DNA of 8,332 nt, taken from Sphingopyxis sp. (GTDB lineage Bacteria; Pseudomonadota; Alphaproteobacteria; Sphingomonadales; Sphingomonadaceae). The stretch spans positions 1 to 8,332 of the forward strand of contig JAAUPH010000091.1 of assembly GCA_012035435.1 (NCBI GenBank). Direction: 5' to 3'. Of the stretch, positions 7,817-8,332 are shown one piece after another. The notes beneath the pieces were generated by a model that saw nothing but the letters and a program-made list of their open reading frames with translations, searched no databases and had not been told where the DNA came from. Each line of letters opens with the position of its first letter. Position 1 is the first letter of the stretch. Made by a program: the position numbers and the translations under genes.

Positions 7817-7878
7817 GCTGCGTCCCCCGTCTCGTTTCGCCTGAAATGGCGGGACATTCAGCCCGGACGGGGCGCAGC
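7813..7878 (+). promoter_or_regulatory. Competing long stems in the rplC leader, possible RNA switch
   Basis: Two alternative pairings share bases. In one, CCGGGCTG (7813-7820) pairs with CAGCCCGG (7859-7866), eight perfect pairs. In the other, GCTGCG (7817-7822) plus CCCCGTC (7825-7831) pairs with GACGGGG (7866-7872) plus CGCAGC (7873-7878), thirteen pairs with a two-base TC bulge on the left. They cannot coexist. The second is compatible with the UUCG hairpin at 7801-7816, the first is not. The switch-like arrangement suggests attenuation or translational control of rplC and the genes after it, for example by a ribosomal protein. The pairings are seen; any regulation is inference. Confidence 0.45.
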
Positions 7879-7942
7879 TAAAAATATGGGTTGGCAAGCC
7901 GTGCGGGATGGTCCCACTCGGCCTCTGTTGAGGAGTATGATC

Positions 7943-8332
7943 ATGCGTACTGGCGTGATCGCGCGAAAAATGGGGATGACCCGGCTGTTCCAAGAGGATG
8001 GCCGCCATGTTCCTGTGACCGTCCTGAGCCTCGAAGGCTGTCAGGTCGTTTCGGTGCGCGAAAAAGAACGCGACGGCTACGTGGCCGTCCAGCTTGGTGC
8101 AGGTAGCGCCAAGGCTAAGAACGTCGCCAAGCCGCAGCGCGGCCAGTTCGGCAAGGCCGAGGTGGAGCCCAAGGCAAAGCTCGTCGAATTCCGCGTCGCT
8201 GACGATGCCGTGCTCGAAGTCGGTGCCGAAATCTCGGCAGACCATTTCGTGGCTGGCCAGATCGTCGACGTTTCGGGTGTCACGCAGGGCAAGGGCTTTG
8301 CGGGAGCTATGAAGCGTTGGGGCTTCGGCGGC
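7943..8332 (+). CDS. rplC: 50S ribosomal protein L3, N-terminal part
   Basis: First 130 codons of L3, open at the right edge; the full protein is usually a little over 200 residues. L3 binds 23S rRNA near its 3' end, initiates 50S assembly, and reaches toward the peptidyl transferase centre. The N-terminus [28 protein letters not shown] and the later [23 protein letters not shown] are characteristic. The window ends just before the region where L3 carries its conserved loop and the glutamine that PrmB methylates. The start at 7943 is chosen because GAGGAG (7930-7935) lies seven bases upstream. In-frame ATGs at 7937 and 7886 have worse spacing or no such site, although from 7886 the frame is open and would add 19 residues. 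The 254-base gap upstream holds the structures annotated above. Confidence 0.95.
   Translation, partial: MRTGVIARKMGMTRLFQEDGRHVPVTVLSLEGCQVVSVREKERDGYVAVQLGAGSAKAKNVAKPQRGQFGKAEVEPKAKLVEFRVADDAVLEVGAEISADHFVAGQIVDVSGVTQGKGFAGAMKRWGFGG

Noticed and set aside
7727..7928. Nine-base direct repeat GGCCTCTGT at 7727-7735 and 7920-7928
   Set aside because: Could suggest insertion of the intervening 190 bases, but a nine-base match is weak, and no inverted ends or transposase are present.
7697..8245. Minus-strand open frame across the rpsJ-rplC gap
   Set aside because: It covers the L3 coding region antisense and the structured gap; no family resemblance and no start context.

Overview
The window carries the start of the ribosomal str/S10 cluster of what looks like a sphingomonad alphaproteobacterium (Sphingopyxis/Sphingomonas-like). 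This placement is an inference from three things: the gene order rpsL-rpsG-fusA-tuf-rpsJ-rplC, the moderately GC-rich codon use, and the character of the proteins. No database search was run. All recognised genes are on the + strand.

Layout. (1) Bases 1 to about 775 do not read as one locus. They hold a piece of a class I/II aminotransferase, a short tail that looks like a membrane anchor, the N-terminus of a DNA polymerase I 5'-3' exonuclease domain, and a coding-like stretch I cannot name. These abut without intact gene ends, so I read this edge as a chimeric join, most likely an assembly artefact. (2) From about 775 to 1624 lies the C-terminal part of a GH78-type alpha-L-rhamnosidase, fused in frame to the foreign material upstream. 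(3) 1647-2591 is a two-domain gene: an N-terminal soluble domain of unknown function joined to a YciB/IspZ-like membrane domain. (4) 2592-2812 is the leader of the ribosomal operon, with a long imperfect inverted repeat and a direct repeat. (5) 2813-7218 holds rpsL, rpsG, fusA and tuf, separated by gaps of 75 to 129 bases that each contain predicted RNA hairpins. (6) A strong intrinsic terminator follows tuf. (7) rpsJ is complete; after an unusually long structured gap of 254 bases, rplC begins and runs off the right edge.

The intact genes serve translation: S12 and S7 of the 30S decoding and head regions, the elongation factors EF-G and EF-Tu, then S10 and L3. The most interesting signals are not new genes. 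They are a natural Arg at S12 position 88 (a streptomycin-resistance position), a fused YciB architecture, an rpsG stop codon sitting in a GNRA tetraloop, and a rpsJ-rplC leader with mutually exclusive stems that could act as a switch. I found no CRISPR array, transposase, tRNA, rRNA or clearly novel multi-gene system.
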